DNA of 56,081 nt from Gammaproteobacteria bacterium. GTDB lineage: Bacteria; Pseudomonadota; Gammaproteobacteria; Beggiatoales; Beggiatoaceae. The position numbers were made by a program, and so were the translations under genes. A model generated the notes under the pieces. That model saw only the letters and a list, made by a program, of their open reading frames with translations. It searched no databases and had not been told where the DNA came from. Below, one piece after another: positions 19,171 through 29,062 of the stretch (position 1 is its first letter; the number at the start of each line of letters is the position of its first letter). The DNA lies in assembly GCA_003645255.1 (NCBI GenBank), contig QNES01000007.1:1-56081 (forward strand), given 5' to 3'.

Positions 19171-19203
19171 AAACCTGCCATGTTTTAAAAACCTGGCAGG
19201 TTT
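19171..19203. repeat. AACCTGCCA palindrome (33 bp)
   Basis: AAACCTGCCATGTTTT and AAAAACCTGGCAGGTTT arms, located 25 bp after the pyrE stop. Confidence 0.72.
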
Positions 19204-19244
19204 GGTTTTAACATTTCGGAAATTATTAAAACCGTTATCCGATT

Positions 19245-19276
19245 AGAAATCCGATTTTTTCAAAAATCGGATTTCT
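19245..19276. repeat. AGAAATCCG-type hairpin
   Basis: AGAAATCCGATTTTTT and AAAAATCGGATTTCT form a near-perfect stem in the convergent gap between pyrE and the exported protein at 19287. It could act as a bidirectional end signal, but the stem is AT-rich. Confidence 0.75.
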
Positions 19277-19286
19277 TCAAAATAGG

Positions 19287-20675
19287 CTATTGCACCTCAA
19301 AATCAAGAGGCTCGATTCCATTAAAAATAATATCTCCATTTTCTAAACGATAGCCTACATAAATAGTAAACTGAACGGGAAAATTTAGTCCCAATACGGA
19401 AAATGGACCACTATAAACAATTGTTTCCAAAGTTTCAGGTAACGCTTTACTTTCCACGGCAGTCAATAAATCCATTTGAAACCCCCAATCTTTCCAATCC
19501 ACATCATCACGCATAAATTGCACTTGACTCGTACCTTTTTTGTACACCGCTACAATTAATATATCCGCCTCTTTCCCAACATGAGATGGATCAACTTGGA
19601 TAGTTGCAGAAAGCGTGACATTATCAGTTTGAGCAAACGTCAGATGATTACCAGATAAACCACTGTCTGTCTTTATTTGGCTGATAAAGTAGGTATTAGT
19701 GTCGAAAAATACACCAGTTGGGTGAATCCCCATACCAACTACTGCTGATTCATCCAATTCATCTGGATCATCCAAATCCGTGGCGGATGACGCGACGGTG
19801 ACATTAAAGACTAAAATATCGTTTTCTGTCGGCTCGTTTAGTAGCAGATGACTGATATTGATATAATAAGTTTCACCAGCCGTGAAAGTCATGTTGAGTT
19901 GTGATTGTATATTTTCTTCTTCAACTTCACCATCATCACTATCATTACTATCATCATCATTACAAATGAGTTCCTTCTTCAAAGGGTGCTTTTTCCCAAT
20001 CCATACCGAAAGCACTGTATCATAGTTAGAACCAAAAGTATCTAAGACTAACGTTTTCTCCTTTTTTGGTTTGTATTGATACCATACACTATTGCTGCTA
20101 TTTGTCGCACACTTTGATAAAAGCTCTTTTGGTTCAATGCTTGCTGTGTTGGTTTGTTGACGATGGCTATAGGGAAAGGTATCGCCAATATTAATAGCTT
20201 TCGATAATTTATCGTTGCTTAAAGGTTCAAGCACGTTTGCATGAAATTCCAAAGTACCTGTTTCATTATTAAAACCATTGACACTGATGAAATAGTTTGT
20301 TTCACCAGTGAGCGTCGTATTGAGTTGGGATTGTGAAATACCATCCATCCCATCATCATTACACGCGATTTCAAATAATGGGTGTTCATCCCCCTCCCAA
20401 ATCGCAAGCACAGTGTCATAATCGGAATCAAAAGTATCAACGACAAAATTTTCATCTTTAGAGGGAGTATATTGATACCAAACACTGGCGCCACTAGCTG
20501 TACAAGAAGCAGATAATTCAGATTCAGCGACAGTTGAGGAAGTAGTGCTTTGAGTATGATTGTAAGGAACGACAATTTCAATCGCACCCGTTAAATCATC
20601 ATTAGCAGGTGGTTCTGCATAAACCACTGAGATAAGTGGCAAAATCAATAGGAAAATCAATTGATTGTATTTCAT
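19287..20675 (-). CDS. exported protein with two PPC-like beta-sandwich repeats
   Basis: I place the start at ATG 20675, which has GGAG at 9-nt spacing and begins a clear signal peptide, MKYNQLIFLLILPLISVVYA. The mature protein of about 440 residues holds two repeats. Each begins with a NDxLxxAIxI-type motif and continues with SVWYQY, a DYDTVL strand (AIWEG or SVWIG) and a Cys-Asn-Asp-Asp turn. This is the pattern of the bacterial pre-peptidase C-terminal type domain, often binding calcium or surface polymers. An Asp/Glu-rich spacer (around SNDSDDGEVEEE) interrupts the second repeat. The C-terminal 150 residues are unassigned. It probably belongs with the large surface protein upstream (20824-25404). 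Confidence 0.75.
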   Translation of the reverse strand: MKYNQLIFLLILPLISVVYAEPPANDDLTGAIEIVVPYNHTQSTTSSTVAESELSASCTASGASVWYQYTPSKDENFVVDTFDSDYDTVLAIWEGDEHPLFEIACNDDGMDGISQSQLNTTLTGETNYFISVNGFNNETGTLEFHANVLEPLSNDKLSKAINIGDTFPYSHRQQTNTASIEPKELLSKCATNSSNSVWYQYKPKKEKTLVLDTFGSNYDTVLSVWIGKKHPLKKELICNDDDSNDSDDGEVEEENIQSQLNMTFTAGETYYINISHLLLNEPTENDILVFNVTVASSATDLDDPDELDESAVVGMGIHPTGVFFDTNTYFISQIKTDSGLSGNHLTFAQTDNVTLSATIQVDPSHVGKEADILIVAVYKKGTSQVQFMRDDVDWKDWGFQMDLLTAVESKALPETLETIVYSGPFSVLGLNFPVQFTIYVGYRLENGDIIFNGIEPLDFEVQ

Positions 20676-20785
20676 AAACATTTTCTCCATCGTCAGGCGA
20701 TAAAAACTAAAAAACCAAGCTTCTTCTTCAAGAAACTTGGTTTTTTGGTACAACTTAACAACTTATTGGGTAATTAGCCCTTGTT

Positions 20786-20818
20786 AGAAATACTATTTCT
20801 TGAAGAAATAGTATTTCT
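20786..20818. repeat. AGAAATACT-type hairpin, perfect 15-bp arms
   Basis: AGAAATACTATTTCT, a three-base TGA centre, and AGAAATAGTATTTCT. The left arm and the reverse complement of the right arm are identical. It lies 6 bp after the stop codon of the large surface protein. Confidence 0.8.
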
Positions 20819-20823
20819 TTTTA

Positions 20824-23800
20824 TTAGGGCTGAGTAGTTACATCCTCAGGAAGGCAAGATTCCTCCCAAGTGATACCCTCAATATCATAGTAATCGTCCG
20901 TTTTGACATAGATTTCATCTACTAGCTGACAATCTTCATCAAGACCATTAACCTTCCAAGCATGAATGTTCAAGTCTGAATTTCTATGGAGAGCAAACAA
21001 CAACACATTGCCAGTGTACATATCCAGAGCTTCAGTCGCACCTGGCATGGTGAGATTGTCACAAACTCGCCCAACTTCTTCTTTTTCACTGTCCCAGGCA
21101 TATAAAATTCTATTAGCAGTACCATAGAGTACTTTACCTTCGATATCCCAAGCCAGTGCTTCAATAGCCAGATCCGACTCAGCTATCAATGTTCCTTTCC
21201 CAGTTTCCAGGTCGATTGTTAGCAGACCTTCACTATCAGCCCAAGCCCACAGTACCCCAGTCTTTGGATGGAAGGAAATGCCGGAGACTTCAAAAAATTT
21301 CTCCCCACTACCAATACCACCTTCACCAATGGGAGTTATTTCACCCGTCTCTTTATCAACTTCATACAATTGACCTTTTGGATGTTCTTTATCGGGATCA
21401 TCACCTGAAGTGGCATACATTATACCCGTGACTGGGTGTATATCTACGGCTTCAATATCATGACCTTCGTATAGAGGACCAAGTGGTGACACCTCGAATT
21501 CTATTTCATCATCAACAGGAACCACGGTGAAAAATTGGGTATCATTCAGCCCTTCATCGTGCAAAGCATACAATTTAAGCTTTGGACATGATGCTATTTC
21601 ATTATGGAACCCAAAGTCAACTGTCAAGTCAGTACGCGCTTCTACATCCAACGGATCGCTAGGATTACTGAGATTCACGACTGCCGTCACAACACCAATC
21701 TCCTCAACCATTGCCTTTCCATTATCATCATGGTCAACATGATTGTTCGGATCAGATGCGCCTTCACTACTCACCAAATCAGCTAAGGGCTTACCAGTCT
21801 CGAAATTGCTGGGATCAATCTGAACAATATAATCACCTTCAACAAGTTCCTTAAACAGGTAAAAACCAGGCACACCACCATCAGTATAGGTCTGCGTACT
21901 AGTCACTGACTTATCCTCACCCTGCGTATATTCACCATCACCATTGACATCCCAATACAGGTTGACTTTAACTTTATCAATACCCTTTTCTTCGCCAGCA
22001 TCATAAATGCCGTTTCTATTCTCATCCAACCATACACGGTTACCTAACGCGAGAACACTTGGCTTTTTAATGATGCCTGCATCCCAACTAAGATCATTAT
22101 CACCTATTTCCAGTGAGATTATTTCCGTCACACCATCATTGTCTGGATCAGAATCAGCAATATCTGATGTATCAGTCGCATTTTGAGTAGTGAACCCGTC
22201 GGCATTGAGAGGCAAATCACTAAACTTGACAAAGTATTGCCCAGACTTAATATCATCAAACAGATAATAGCCAGGATAACCATCAACGTTGTTTTTCGTC
22301 AATGTACTCTTAACCATATCACCGTTATTTTCGTATAGGGTTACCTGTACACCATTTATACCATTATTAGCACTTTCATCTTGTTCGCCATTTTCATTGC
22401 GATCAAACCACACGTAGTTACCCAATGCAGCCGTGCCTTTTTCTATCAATCCCATATCCCAACGACGATCATGTTTCAGATTTTCCAAGAAAATGATTGG
22501 AGTCTTATGCGTTTTAGGATCAACATCAGAATCATTACTATCAGTATCATCCTTACCAGTATCTTGATCCATCGGCGAAATTTTATAACCGGTTGGCGGG
22601 AAAAACTTCAAAATAAAATTCCCTTCGGTTAAGAACGAGAAAATATAATAACCAGGATTCTCGTTTTCATCGTTGGCAGTAAGTACAAATCTGTCAAACA
22701 CAAACTTATCATTTTTGGCTTGCTTGTATAATTCAACTCGCACACCATTGAGTCCCACTTCTTTTTTATCTTGGATACCATCTTCATCTTTATCAATCCA
22801 AACATAGTCTCCTAAAACAGCCGGCTCAAAGTCATTCACCTCAATACCCACTTTAATCGGCTCTGAAGATAGCAATTTCGTACCAGTATCTACACGAGTA
22901 GCGACATAACCAAAGGAATTCCATGCTATCGTTCCGACTGGCGCGTTTATTGGGGCATACATGGGCCAGGTTAATTCTAATTTATCACCAGGCTTAACCA
23001 CTCTGTCACCAAAATCAAAGCGTAATGAACGCACTTCAGTAATAGGTTCTGGCAAAATCGTACTCCATGCAGGGTCTTTGCATCCCCCAACCGGTGCTTC
23101 TTCGTCGATCCACACTTCAGTACGGCAAGGCCTTTCCTCAGTGCTATATTTTACAATAATACCATTGCCCGCTTGTACTGCCCCGATCAATTGGGGTTGC
23201 CATTTTGAATGGCGTTCTTCGTTAATAGTGACCGCTATGTCAGAAATAAAGGGTAAAACATCTATAACTACCACATTCGTCATAGAGACATTGCCCGTAT
23301 TTTCAACAACCAAGCGATAATCTAAAGTACCTGATCTTGCCGTTTTTCCAGAATCAGGATACTTGTGCCAGCTAGGATCCAATTGGCCTTTCACCCACTT
23401 GATGGATTCCATAGACGCTAGGATACCTGCAGTCACAATGGTTGGTTCACTCGCGCAAATCAATTCCTTACTATCACCATCACCATCAATGTCATCCACG
23501 TCTGCTACATTAGCAAGGCATTTGTTTGTGCTAATAGTCGTACTCGGATTCTTAGCGAGCACATAAGCCGTGTTAGTAATCTGACCAGGAGCTGTCGTTG
23601 ATTTTAGCTTTGTAACCAGTTTTACTCGGAGATATTTTCCAGATGCAAGCGAATAAGCAGACCATTTCCAAGATAATACTGTCTTACCAGCACTGTTTTT
23701 GCTTTTAAGAAAAATTGGTTTAGACGCACCTGATGCGTTTCCTCCCAAAAATTCCTGACTGTCATACTCTAAACTATCGTCTAAAATGTCAACAATAGTC

Positions 23801-25404
23801 GGTTCATCAAGAAGGGCACTTGAACCCCAATTATTTAAAAGTTTGAGTTCGTATTCCACTTCACCGCCAGGTGTAATCGCGCTTTCCCCAATAATAGTTT
23901 TCGTTATTCGTGGAACGGCTGTACCATATACCACTAAAGTCTTTCTAGTCGTCGTATTGTTTTGGGTGTCATTTTCGTAGGTGTATTCAGCGGCAGCTGT
24001 GTTTACAATCTCGTCACCTACCTGTACTGGAGCACCATTATGATCATTTGACAATACAGTAACCGAAAAACCATTTAAATCAGTTGTTTTAGTACTATCG
24101 GAACGGAATCCTTTTGGTACATTGGGCAATGTCCAACGCAATTCAGTAATGTATTCATTGGTATCCAATCCCAAGTCGGACACATTAACAGACTGACCGG
24201 CAGGGGTGGCAAAAGGATTACCAGATAATGGGAGCCATACATCACTCTTCGTATTAGTCTTGTAATCAATGTTAACCTCAATTGAACCGTCGGCTTGATT
24301 ATTGTTACCAGTACGCAGACTCGTTACGACTAATTGTGTTGGTACGGTATCTGTGATAACCATATTTGTCAGTTCGACATTGCCGGTATTCTTGATTTTA
24401 AACCCATAGTCAAGCGTTCCCGCTGGCATAACTTTGCTGGTACCCTGCTTAATAATACTGAGATTAGGAGTGCCAGCACCCAGACCTTTTCCGAAAGTTC
24501 CAGTTGCCCCCTTAGTATAAGTCTTCTCCACCTCGCCAACAGGCGTACCGGTAACTTCAACCGTATTGGTTAGTTCACCTTCATCGAAATCTGTTGATGG
24601 ATATTGCACTTTGACATCATAGTAATTAAGACAATTTCCAACCGATAAATTTTTGGTAGGCCAAGTCACCTTATGCGTGACTTCATCGTAAACGCCATTT
24701 TTTGTTGCTGAAATAAATTTTGCATTTGGCAACAGAGGATCAACGATGGTCACATTCTGCAAGTCTAGCTTGCCTTCTCCACCTTCATTGCATAGCGTAA
24801 TTCTATAGGTGGTATCCACGTCTAGTTTAGGCGTACTGTCCAAAAGTTTCTTAGTTAGAGTCACAACACTTTCAGCCGTCACAGTAACAGTCGTCGTATT
24901 GCTGACCACAGTCTCCGCATTGGAACCTTCAATTTTGGTTTCGTTGCTTACTTCAGTACCATCAGGACTTTGACCATTTTCAAGCCTAACGGTCAGGGTA
25001 AGTTCACCGGTGGAACCAGCCGGAAGCACATTAGCGGCAAAACCTTCAACACCGCCAAAATGCCATGTCACGACATTCCCTTCCACTGTAACGGAATTAA
25101 TGTGTTCGTGTTCAGCACCGGTCTTTCCCTCTACTATGAGTATATCGACTATGCCAGGGGGCAATGTGCTTGTCAGTTTCGCATCGTAGCAATGTTCTTC
25201 AATGCCAGCACACGAATACTTCAAGTTATACTTGAAAGACTCGCCTGCTAAAACCGTCGTGAGATCACCGTCAACGCTTGATTCAAGCGTTAGTTGTGCT
25301 GCTTGGATATTAACTACCATACCCAATGCCATAAATACTCCTACCAACCAGGGTAGTAAGTATGAATTAGTGCTTCGTCGAAGAAGCAAAAGGATATTTT
25401 TCAT
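20824..25404 (-). CDS. giant DUF11/SdrD-type surface protein
   Basis: A 1526-residue exported protein starting at ATG 25404, with GAGGAG at proper spacing and a signal peptide ending near VVNIQAAQ. Several DUF11-like beta repeats, each with a NTGNVxLTNxxxxD-type motif (KNTGNVELTNMVITDTVP, ENTGNVSMTNVVVIDVLP), fill residues about 60-870. Three SdrD B-like calcium-binding repeats follow at about 900-1220: LGDYVWIDKDEDGIQD, LGNYVWFDRNENGEQD and LGNRVWLDENRNGIYD. The last ~280 residues resemble a beta-propeller (MYATSGDDPD, GILWAW-like strands). No LPXTG or PEP-CTERM anchor is seen. Likely a sheath, adhesion or extracellular-matrix component. Next to the PPC-like exported protein in the same direction. 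Confidence 0.87.
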   Translation of the reverse strand: MKNILLLLRRSTNSYLLPWLVGVFMALGMVVNIQAAQLTLESSVDGDLTTVLAGESFKYNLKYSCAGIEEHCYDAKLTSTLPPGIVDILIVEGKTGAEHEHINSVTVEGNVVTWHFGGVEGFAANVLPAGSTGELTLTVRLENGQSPDGTEVSNETKIEGSNAETVVSNTTTVTVTAESVVTLTKKLLDSTPKLDVDTTYRITLCNEGGEGKLDLQNVTIVDPLLPNAKFISATKNGVYDEVTHKVTWPTKNLSVGNCLNYYDVKVQYPSTDFDEGELTNTVEVTGTPVGEVEKTYTKGATGTFGKGLGAGTPNLSIIKQGTSKVMPAGTLDYGFKIKNTGNVELTNMVITDTVPTQLVVTSLRTGNNNQADGSIEVNIDYKTNTKSDVWLPLSGNPFATPAGQSVNVSDLGLDTNEYITELRWTLPNVPKGFRSDSTKTTDLNGFSVTVLSNDHNGAPVQVGDEIVNTAAAEYTYENDTQNNTTTRKTLVVYGTAVPRITKTIIGESAITPGGEVEYELKLLNNWGSSALLDEPTIVDILDDSLEYDSQEFLGGNASGASKPIFLKSKNSAGKTVLSWKWSAYSLASGKYLRVKLVTKLKSTTAPGQITNTAYVLAKNPSTTISTNKCLANVADVDDIDGDGDSKELICASEPTIVTAGILASMESIKWVKGQLDPSWHKYPDSGKTARSGTLDYRLVVENTGNVSMTNVVVIDVLPFISDIAVTINEERHSKWQPQLIGAVQAGNGIIVKYSTEERPCRTEVWIDEEAPVGGCKDPAWSTILPEPITEVRSLRFDFGDRVVKPGDKLELTWPMYAPINAPVGTIAWNSFGYVATRVDTGTKLLSSEPIKVGIEVNDFEPAVLGDYVWIDKDEDGIQDKKEVGLNGVRVELYKQAKNDKFVFDRFVLTANDENENPGYYIFSFLTEGNFILKFFPPTGYKISPMDQDTGKDDTDSNDSDVDPKTHKTPIIFLENLKHDRRWDMGLIEKGTAALGNYVWFDRNENGEQDESANNGINGVQVTLYENNGDMVKSTLTKNNVDGYPGYYLFDDIKSGQYFVKFSDLPLNADGFTTQNATDTSDIADSDPDNDGVTEIISLEIGDNDLSWDAGIIKKPSVLALGNRVWLDENRNGIYDAGEEKGIDKVKVNLYWDVNGDGEYTQGEDKSVTSTQTYTDGGVPGFYLFKELVEGDYIVQIDPSNFETGKPLADLVSSEGASDPNNHVDHDDNGKAMVEEIGVVTAVVNLSNPSDPLDVEARTDLTVDFGFHNEIASCPKLKLYALHDEGLNDTQFFTVVPVDDEIEFEVSPLGPLYEGHDIEAVDIHPVTGIMYATSGDDPDKEHPKGQLYEVDKETGEITPIGEGGIGSGEKFFEVSGISFHPKTGVLWAWADSEGLLTIDLETGKGTLIAESDLAIEALAWDIEGKVLYGTANRILYAWDSEKEEVGRVCDNLTMPGATEALDMYTGNVLLFALHRNSDLNIHAWKVNGLDEDCQLVDEIYVKTDDYYDIEGITWEESCLPEDVTTQP

Positions 25405-25884
25405 AATTTTACTGCTCCTCAATTTATTCAGGCAGTTACAATGGAGCAAACATAATATTCAAAAAAACTGAGAATGAAATGCCCAACTTAAATTGAGCGT
25501 TTTCAAACGCAAGTTTAGAATATATGTTTACCCGCCATTAATATTCAATTTTCAGAATAAATAATTTGACAAATGTAGGTGCAATCCTTTATGCTTCTTG
25601 CCCTTATGTGTCTGCAAGTTATTTTTTTGAACACCTATACTTGGTTTAACTTTAAAATCATTTTATTCAATTTCAAAAAGTTAATCTAAATGACTAATCA
25701 AGATTTCAAGCATATCGTTATCATGCAAGTTCCTTTCCAAAATATAAGTAATTGTTTTTATTAATTTTATTAATTATTAAAGGTGGATAGATTGCAAAAT
25801 GCAATGCAAAAAATATTAGCAAAAATAAAAAAGAAGGGCAGATACGTGTCAATTCGGATTCGGATTTATAATATACCAGCATTT
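25405..25884. other. gene-poor AT-rich interval
   Basis: No reading frame worth reporting. It contains the upstream region of the giant surface protein, a small GCGTTTTCAAACGC hairpin near 25498, and a diverged ATGTAGGTGCAATCC fragment near 25575 related to the GTAGGGGCAATCCC repeats. The strong AT bias (for example runs of TTAAT near 25765) is suitable for promoters, but I cannot name one. Confidence 0.4.
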
Positions 25885-27189
25885 TTATAACACACCACTC
25901 CGTTTAATTTCCAAATACCGATTTACCATCTTCACGGGCAATTGCTCCGGCTCAGTATCTAAATAGATAATTCCATGTTTTTTTAAAGCATCACGGGTAT
26001 CTAAGCGAGCATTTAAATAGTCAAGCGTCGCTGCATGGCGCAAAGCTTCTTGAAAAGTATAAACTGGTTGTTTGAGCATCTCGTTAAGGATACGTTCTTG
26101 TAAACTAGCCAGTAATACCAGATGTTTTTTACGGAGCAATTTTAAAGCCGGTAATAATTCATCACTATCTTCATCGCGTAAATTAGAAATCAGGATCACT
26201 AAAGCGCGTTTATTATGTCTTTGCATCAGTTGATTAGCGGCATTTAAATAATCACTGCTTTGAGTTGTCGCTTGTAAATCATACACTGTATTTAAAACGA
26301 CATTAATGGTATTCATGCCCTTGCGCGGTGCCAGCCAACGTCGTTCACCGCTAAAAGTCATCAATCCTAGCGCGTCTCCCTGTCGCAATGCGACATAAGA
26401 TAGTAATAATATCGCATTTAAAGTATAATCAAAATGGGATAAAGAGCCATCTTGTGCTAACATGCGCCGCCCACAGTCAATTAAAAAAATAATTTGTTGA
26501 TCGCGTTCATCCTGGTATTCTTTTGAAATCAATTTTTTATGACGAGATGTCGCATTCCAATCAATTTGACGCAAAACATCCCCGGTACGATATTCCCGTA
26601 ATTGATGAAATTCTAAACCTTCGCCTCGCCGTTGTAATTTGCGGATACCTAATTGCCCAAGCCGATTTTCCGTTGCAAATAATGCATATTTAGTCACCGT
26701 CGCAAAATTCGGGTAAACTCGTATGGGTGTTTTAAGCTTAATATAACGATAATGTTTCCAAAAGAACCAAGGTGAATATAGCAATAAATGCACTCCCCCA
26801 AATTCGGTTGCTCCCCGCTGTTGAGGGCGGATACGGTATTGTGTTTCTATCTCAGCTGTGGCTGGGAGAGTTAATTTTTGCGGTTGCCCTTGTAAATCAC
26901 TATTAACAGGATAATCATCAAATACTTCTATTATATAGGTAGTAGAAGTAGGATTATAAAGGCGAAGGTTCACGAAATTCCATACCCCTAAGGGCAAAGA
27001 GCCGGATACTTGGCGTTGTACCTTCATCCCAGGTAATCGCCAAACGCGCCAGGCATCAATAAGGGCTAACCCTAATAAAATCATGCCGGCGAGTTGCCAA
27101 TAAACTATCAGAAATGGGCGCAGACTAGCTGCAGTGGCTAAAATAAGCCATAAAAAAAGAGCCAAAAAGGCATAAGGTGCAGGTTTCAT
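25885..27189 (-). CDS. DUF58 domain protein
   Basis: A 434-residue protein with two membrane helices at residues about 8-45, a beta-rich middle and the DUF58 core EYRTGDVLRQIDWNATSR followed by a von Willebrand-like fold (FLIDCGRRML). DUF58 proteins usually stand in operons with a MoxR ATPase and vWA/transglutaminase proteins and are thought to assist assembly or maturation of envelope or enzyme complexes. None of those partners is adjacent here. The start codon lies directly beside a 47-bp TAACTGA array shared with the divergent permease gene. Confidence 0.88.
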   Translation of the reverse strand: MKPAPYAFLALFLWLILATAASLRPFLIVYWQLAGMILLGLALIDAWRVWRLPGMKVQRQVSGSLPLGVWNFVNLRLYNPTSTTYIIEVFDDYPVNSDLQGQPQKLTLPATAEIETQYRIRPQQRGATEFGGVHLLLYSPWFFWKHYRYIKLKTPIRVYPNFATVTKYALFATENRLGQLGIRKLQRRGEGLEFHQLREYRTGDVLRQIDWNATSRHKKLISKEYQDERDQQIIFLIDCGRRMLAQDGSLSHFDYTLNAILLLSYVALRQGDALGLMTFSGERRWLAPRKGMNTINVVLNTVYDLQATTQSSDYLNAANQLMQRHNKRALVILISNLRDEDSDELLPALKLLRKKHLVLLASLQERILNEMLKQPVYTFQEALRHAATLDYLNARLDTRDALKKHGIIYLDTEPEQLPVKMVNRYLEIKRSGVL

Positions 27190-27236
27190 TTTCAGTTTTC
27201 AGTTATCAGTTATCAGCTAACAATTCCCAATTCCCA
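27190..27236. repeat. TAACTGA array forming the whole divergent intergenic gap
   Basis: TTTTCAGTTTTCAGTTATC, then TCAGTTATCAGCTAAC and AATTCCC repeats fill all 47 bases between the DUF58 start (27189) and the permease start (27237). There is no room for two ordinary divergent promoters or for Shine-Dalgarno sequences. Confidence 0.82.
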
Positions 27237-28256
27237 ATGTTTTATTTTATAATCGCTTCAATCTTATTCATTACCACAGGTATTATTGGCATCGCAATGG
27301 GTAGCACCGATATACCTATCACTATTGTATTACAAATATTAGCTTCAAAAATTTTGCCCAGTGGCTGGATAGAAACATCGGGCATCACTGAATCACAACA
27401 GGTGATTATTTGGCTTATTCGGACCCCGCGTGTGATTGTTGCAGCCCTGGTAGGTGCTGCCCTTGCCATAGCAGGTGCACAAATGCAAGGCTTGTTTCAA
27501 AATGCCCTTGCTTCCCCCAGCATCATCGGAACAAGTTCAGGCGGTGCCCTGGGGGCAGTCATTGTTTTGGCAACCGGTTTATCTTCTCGTTCCTGGTTTT
27601 ATATTCCCCTTTTTGCATTTTTAGGTGCTTTTTTAGCCCTGTTTACTGTTTATGCCCTGGCGACACGGCGTGGTAATACCCCGGTTGCTACCTTATTATT
27701 AGCCGGCGTTGCCCTGAATGCCCTGATAGGGGCGATGACTTCTTTTGTTATTACCTTGGCTTATGTAGAATATGAAGTGGCGCGGGAAATTATTTTTTGG
27801 CTAATGGGAGGGCTTGATAGCCGGACCTGGTCCCATGTTTGGATAGCCTTGCCTGGTATTCTGTTAGGAAGTTTTATTGCCCTTTTTTATACTCATGAAT
27901 TAGATATCTTACTAATGGGAACTGATACTGCTTATTCCCTCGGTGTTGAGGTTGAGTCAGTTAAAAGAATTATCTTAACCAGCACCGCGCTATTAACGGG
28001 AACAGCAGTCGCTGTCAGTGGCGTAGTTGGTTTTGTCGGATTGGTTATTCCCCATATTGTTCGCATCATGGTTGGACCATTACACCGTTATTTAATCCCA
28101 GCCAGTGCTATCACCGGTGCCACTTTTCTCATTTTAGCAGATTTATTAGCACGTACTCTACTTCGCCCTGAAGAAATACGCTTAGGAATTTTAACGGCAA
28201 TTTTCGGTGCGCCTTTTTTTCTTTACTTGTTAATGCGACATCGTTGGGAAATCTAG
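27237..28256 (+). CDS. FecCD/BtuC-family ABC transporter permease
   Basis: A 339-residue permease starting at ATG 27237 (MFYFIIASILFITTG). I discard an upstream start because it would translate the repeat array. About nine to ten membrane helices are visible, with family motifs RTPRVIVAALVGAALAIAG, GTSSGGALGA and the late GLVIPHIVRIMVGP loop, which contacts the ATPase subunit. These systems import iron-siderophore complexes, heme or cobalamin. The ATPase and the substrate-binding protein are not next to it, so this permease is separated from its partners within this window. Confidence 0.93.
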   Translation: MFYFIIASILFITTGIIGIAMGSTDIPITIVLQILASKILPSGWIETSGITESQQVIIWLIRTPRVIVAALVGAALAIAGAQMQGLFQNALASPSIIGTSSGGALGAVIVLATGLSSRSWFYIPLFAFLGAFLALFTVYALATRRGNTPVATLLLAGVALNALIGAMTSFVITLAYVEYEVAREIIFWLMGGLDSRTWSHVWIALPGILLGSFIALFYTHELDILLMGTDTAYSLGVEVESVKRIILTSTALLTGTAVAVSGVVGFVGLVIPHIVRIMVGPLHRYLIPASAITGATFLILADLLARTLLRPEEIRLGILTAIFGAPFFLYLLMRHRWEI

Positions 28257-28265
28257 TAAAGGGGC

Positions 28266-28298
28266 AGAAATCAGATTTTTTGTAAAAATCGGATTTCT
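28266..28298. repeat. AGAAATC(C/A)G-type hairpin
   Basis: AGAAATCAGATTTTTT and AAAAATCGGATTTCT arms (one mismatch), 10 bp after the permease stop and before the convergent gene end at 28310. Confidence 0.72.
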
Positions 28299-28309
28299 AC
28301 ATACTAATT

Positions 28310-28828
28310 CTAACTATCACAATCTTCTGTCGGTGAAGGAAGCGAAGATGATGGCATAACAAACAATTCACCATTGTTGACAAGAAGTAGGGTATTAATT
28401 GTGATTTTTGTATTTATGCTAATTTCAATTTTATTATTTTCAACACTTATTTTTTCTATATGCACTTTGGTATCGACAGGTATCGAATTATTTGATTCGG
28501 GTTGACTCGTTTCTTGCGCTTTATAACCCGCTTCTTCAAGCCATTGACAAATACTGCGCCAATTTTCTATCCTTTCTTGCTCTCGGTTGACGATTGTTTT
28601 AACGTACTTATACAAGTTTTTACACAAATTAACTTCAAGCCCTCTCACATCTCGGTGGAGTATTCCCGCAATTTCAGCGGGGCTATAGCCACATAATAAG
28701 CCACGCAAATGAAGTTTTTCAATTCGCGTGATATTTTTTCCTTTAACGACAGTCAAGTCATTATACAAACGCTCTAAATCCCAATTATTCTCCGCTTGGG
28801 TAAATTGTTCATCGGTGTGTGCTGTCAC
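28310..28828 (-). CDS. helix-turn-helix protein of cyanobacterial effector-associated type
   Basis: A 172-residue protein. Residues about 30-75 (ITRIEKLHLRGLLCGYSPAE followed by IAGILHRDVRGLEVNLC) resemble the LuxR/sigma-like helix-turn-helix found at the N-terminus of many cyanobacterial and Beggiatoaceae multidomain proteins that carry WD40, NTPase or TIR modules. Here no effector module follows. Residues 100-172 are low-complexity and end in Ser/Pro/Asp-rich sequence. It may be a stand-alone regulator or the remaining N-terminus of a larger protein. An AT-rich 230-bp interval (28829-29062) separates it from the divergent secreted gene. Confidence 0.55.
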   Translation of the reverse strand: MTAHTDEQFTQAENNWDLERLYNDLTVVKGKNITRIEKLHLRGLLCGYSPAEIAGILHRDVRGLEVNLCKNLYKYVKTIVNREQERIENWRSICQWLEEAGYKAQETSQPESNNSIPVDTKVHIEKISVENNKIEISINTKITINTLLLVNNGELFVMPSSSLPSPTEDCDS

Positions 28829-29062
28829 TATTATGAATCCTTATAAAAAATTATAATGCAAACTAACGTACAAAATAATAAATATTAGTTGTATTAACCT
28901 AAATTTTCAGGTAAAATGATCATCCAAGATTGGAATCACATAAATTAATATTTATTATAACATAGTATAACAAATTTTATAATTTTTATTAGTTTTATTT
29001 AAATATAGCATATTAATAATCCAAGAAATTATTGATATGTATAACTTTTGAGGAAATGATAT

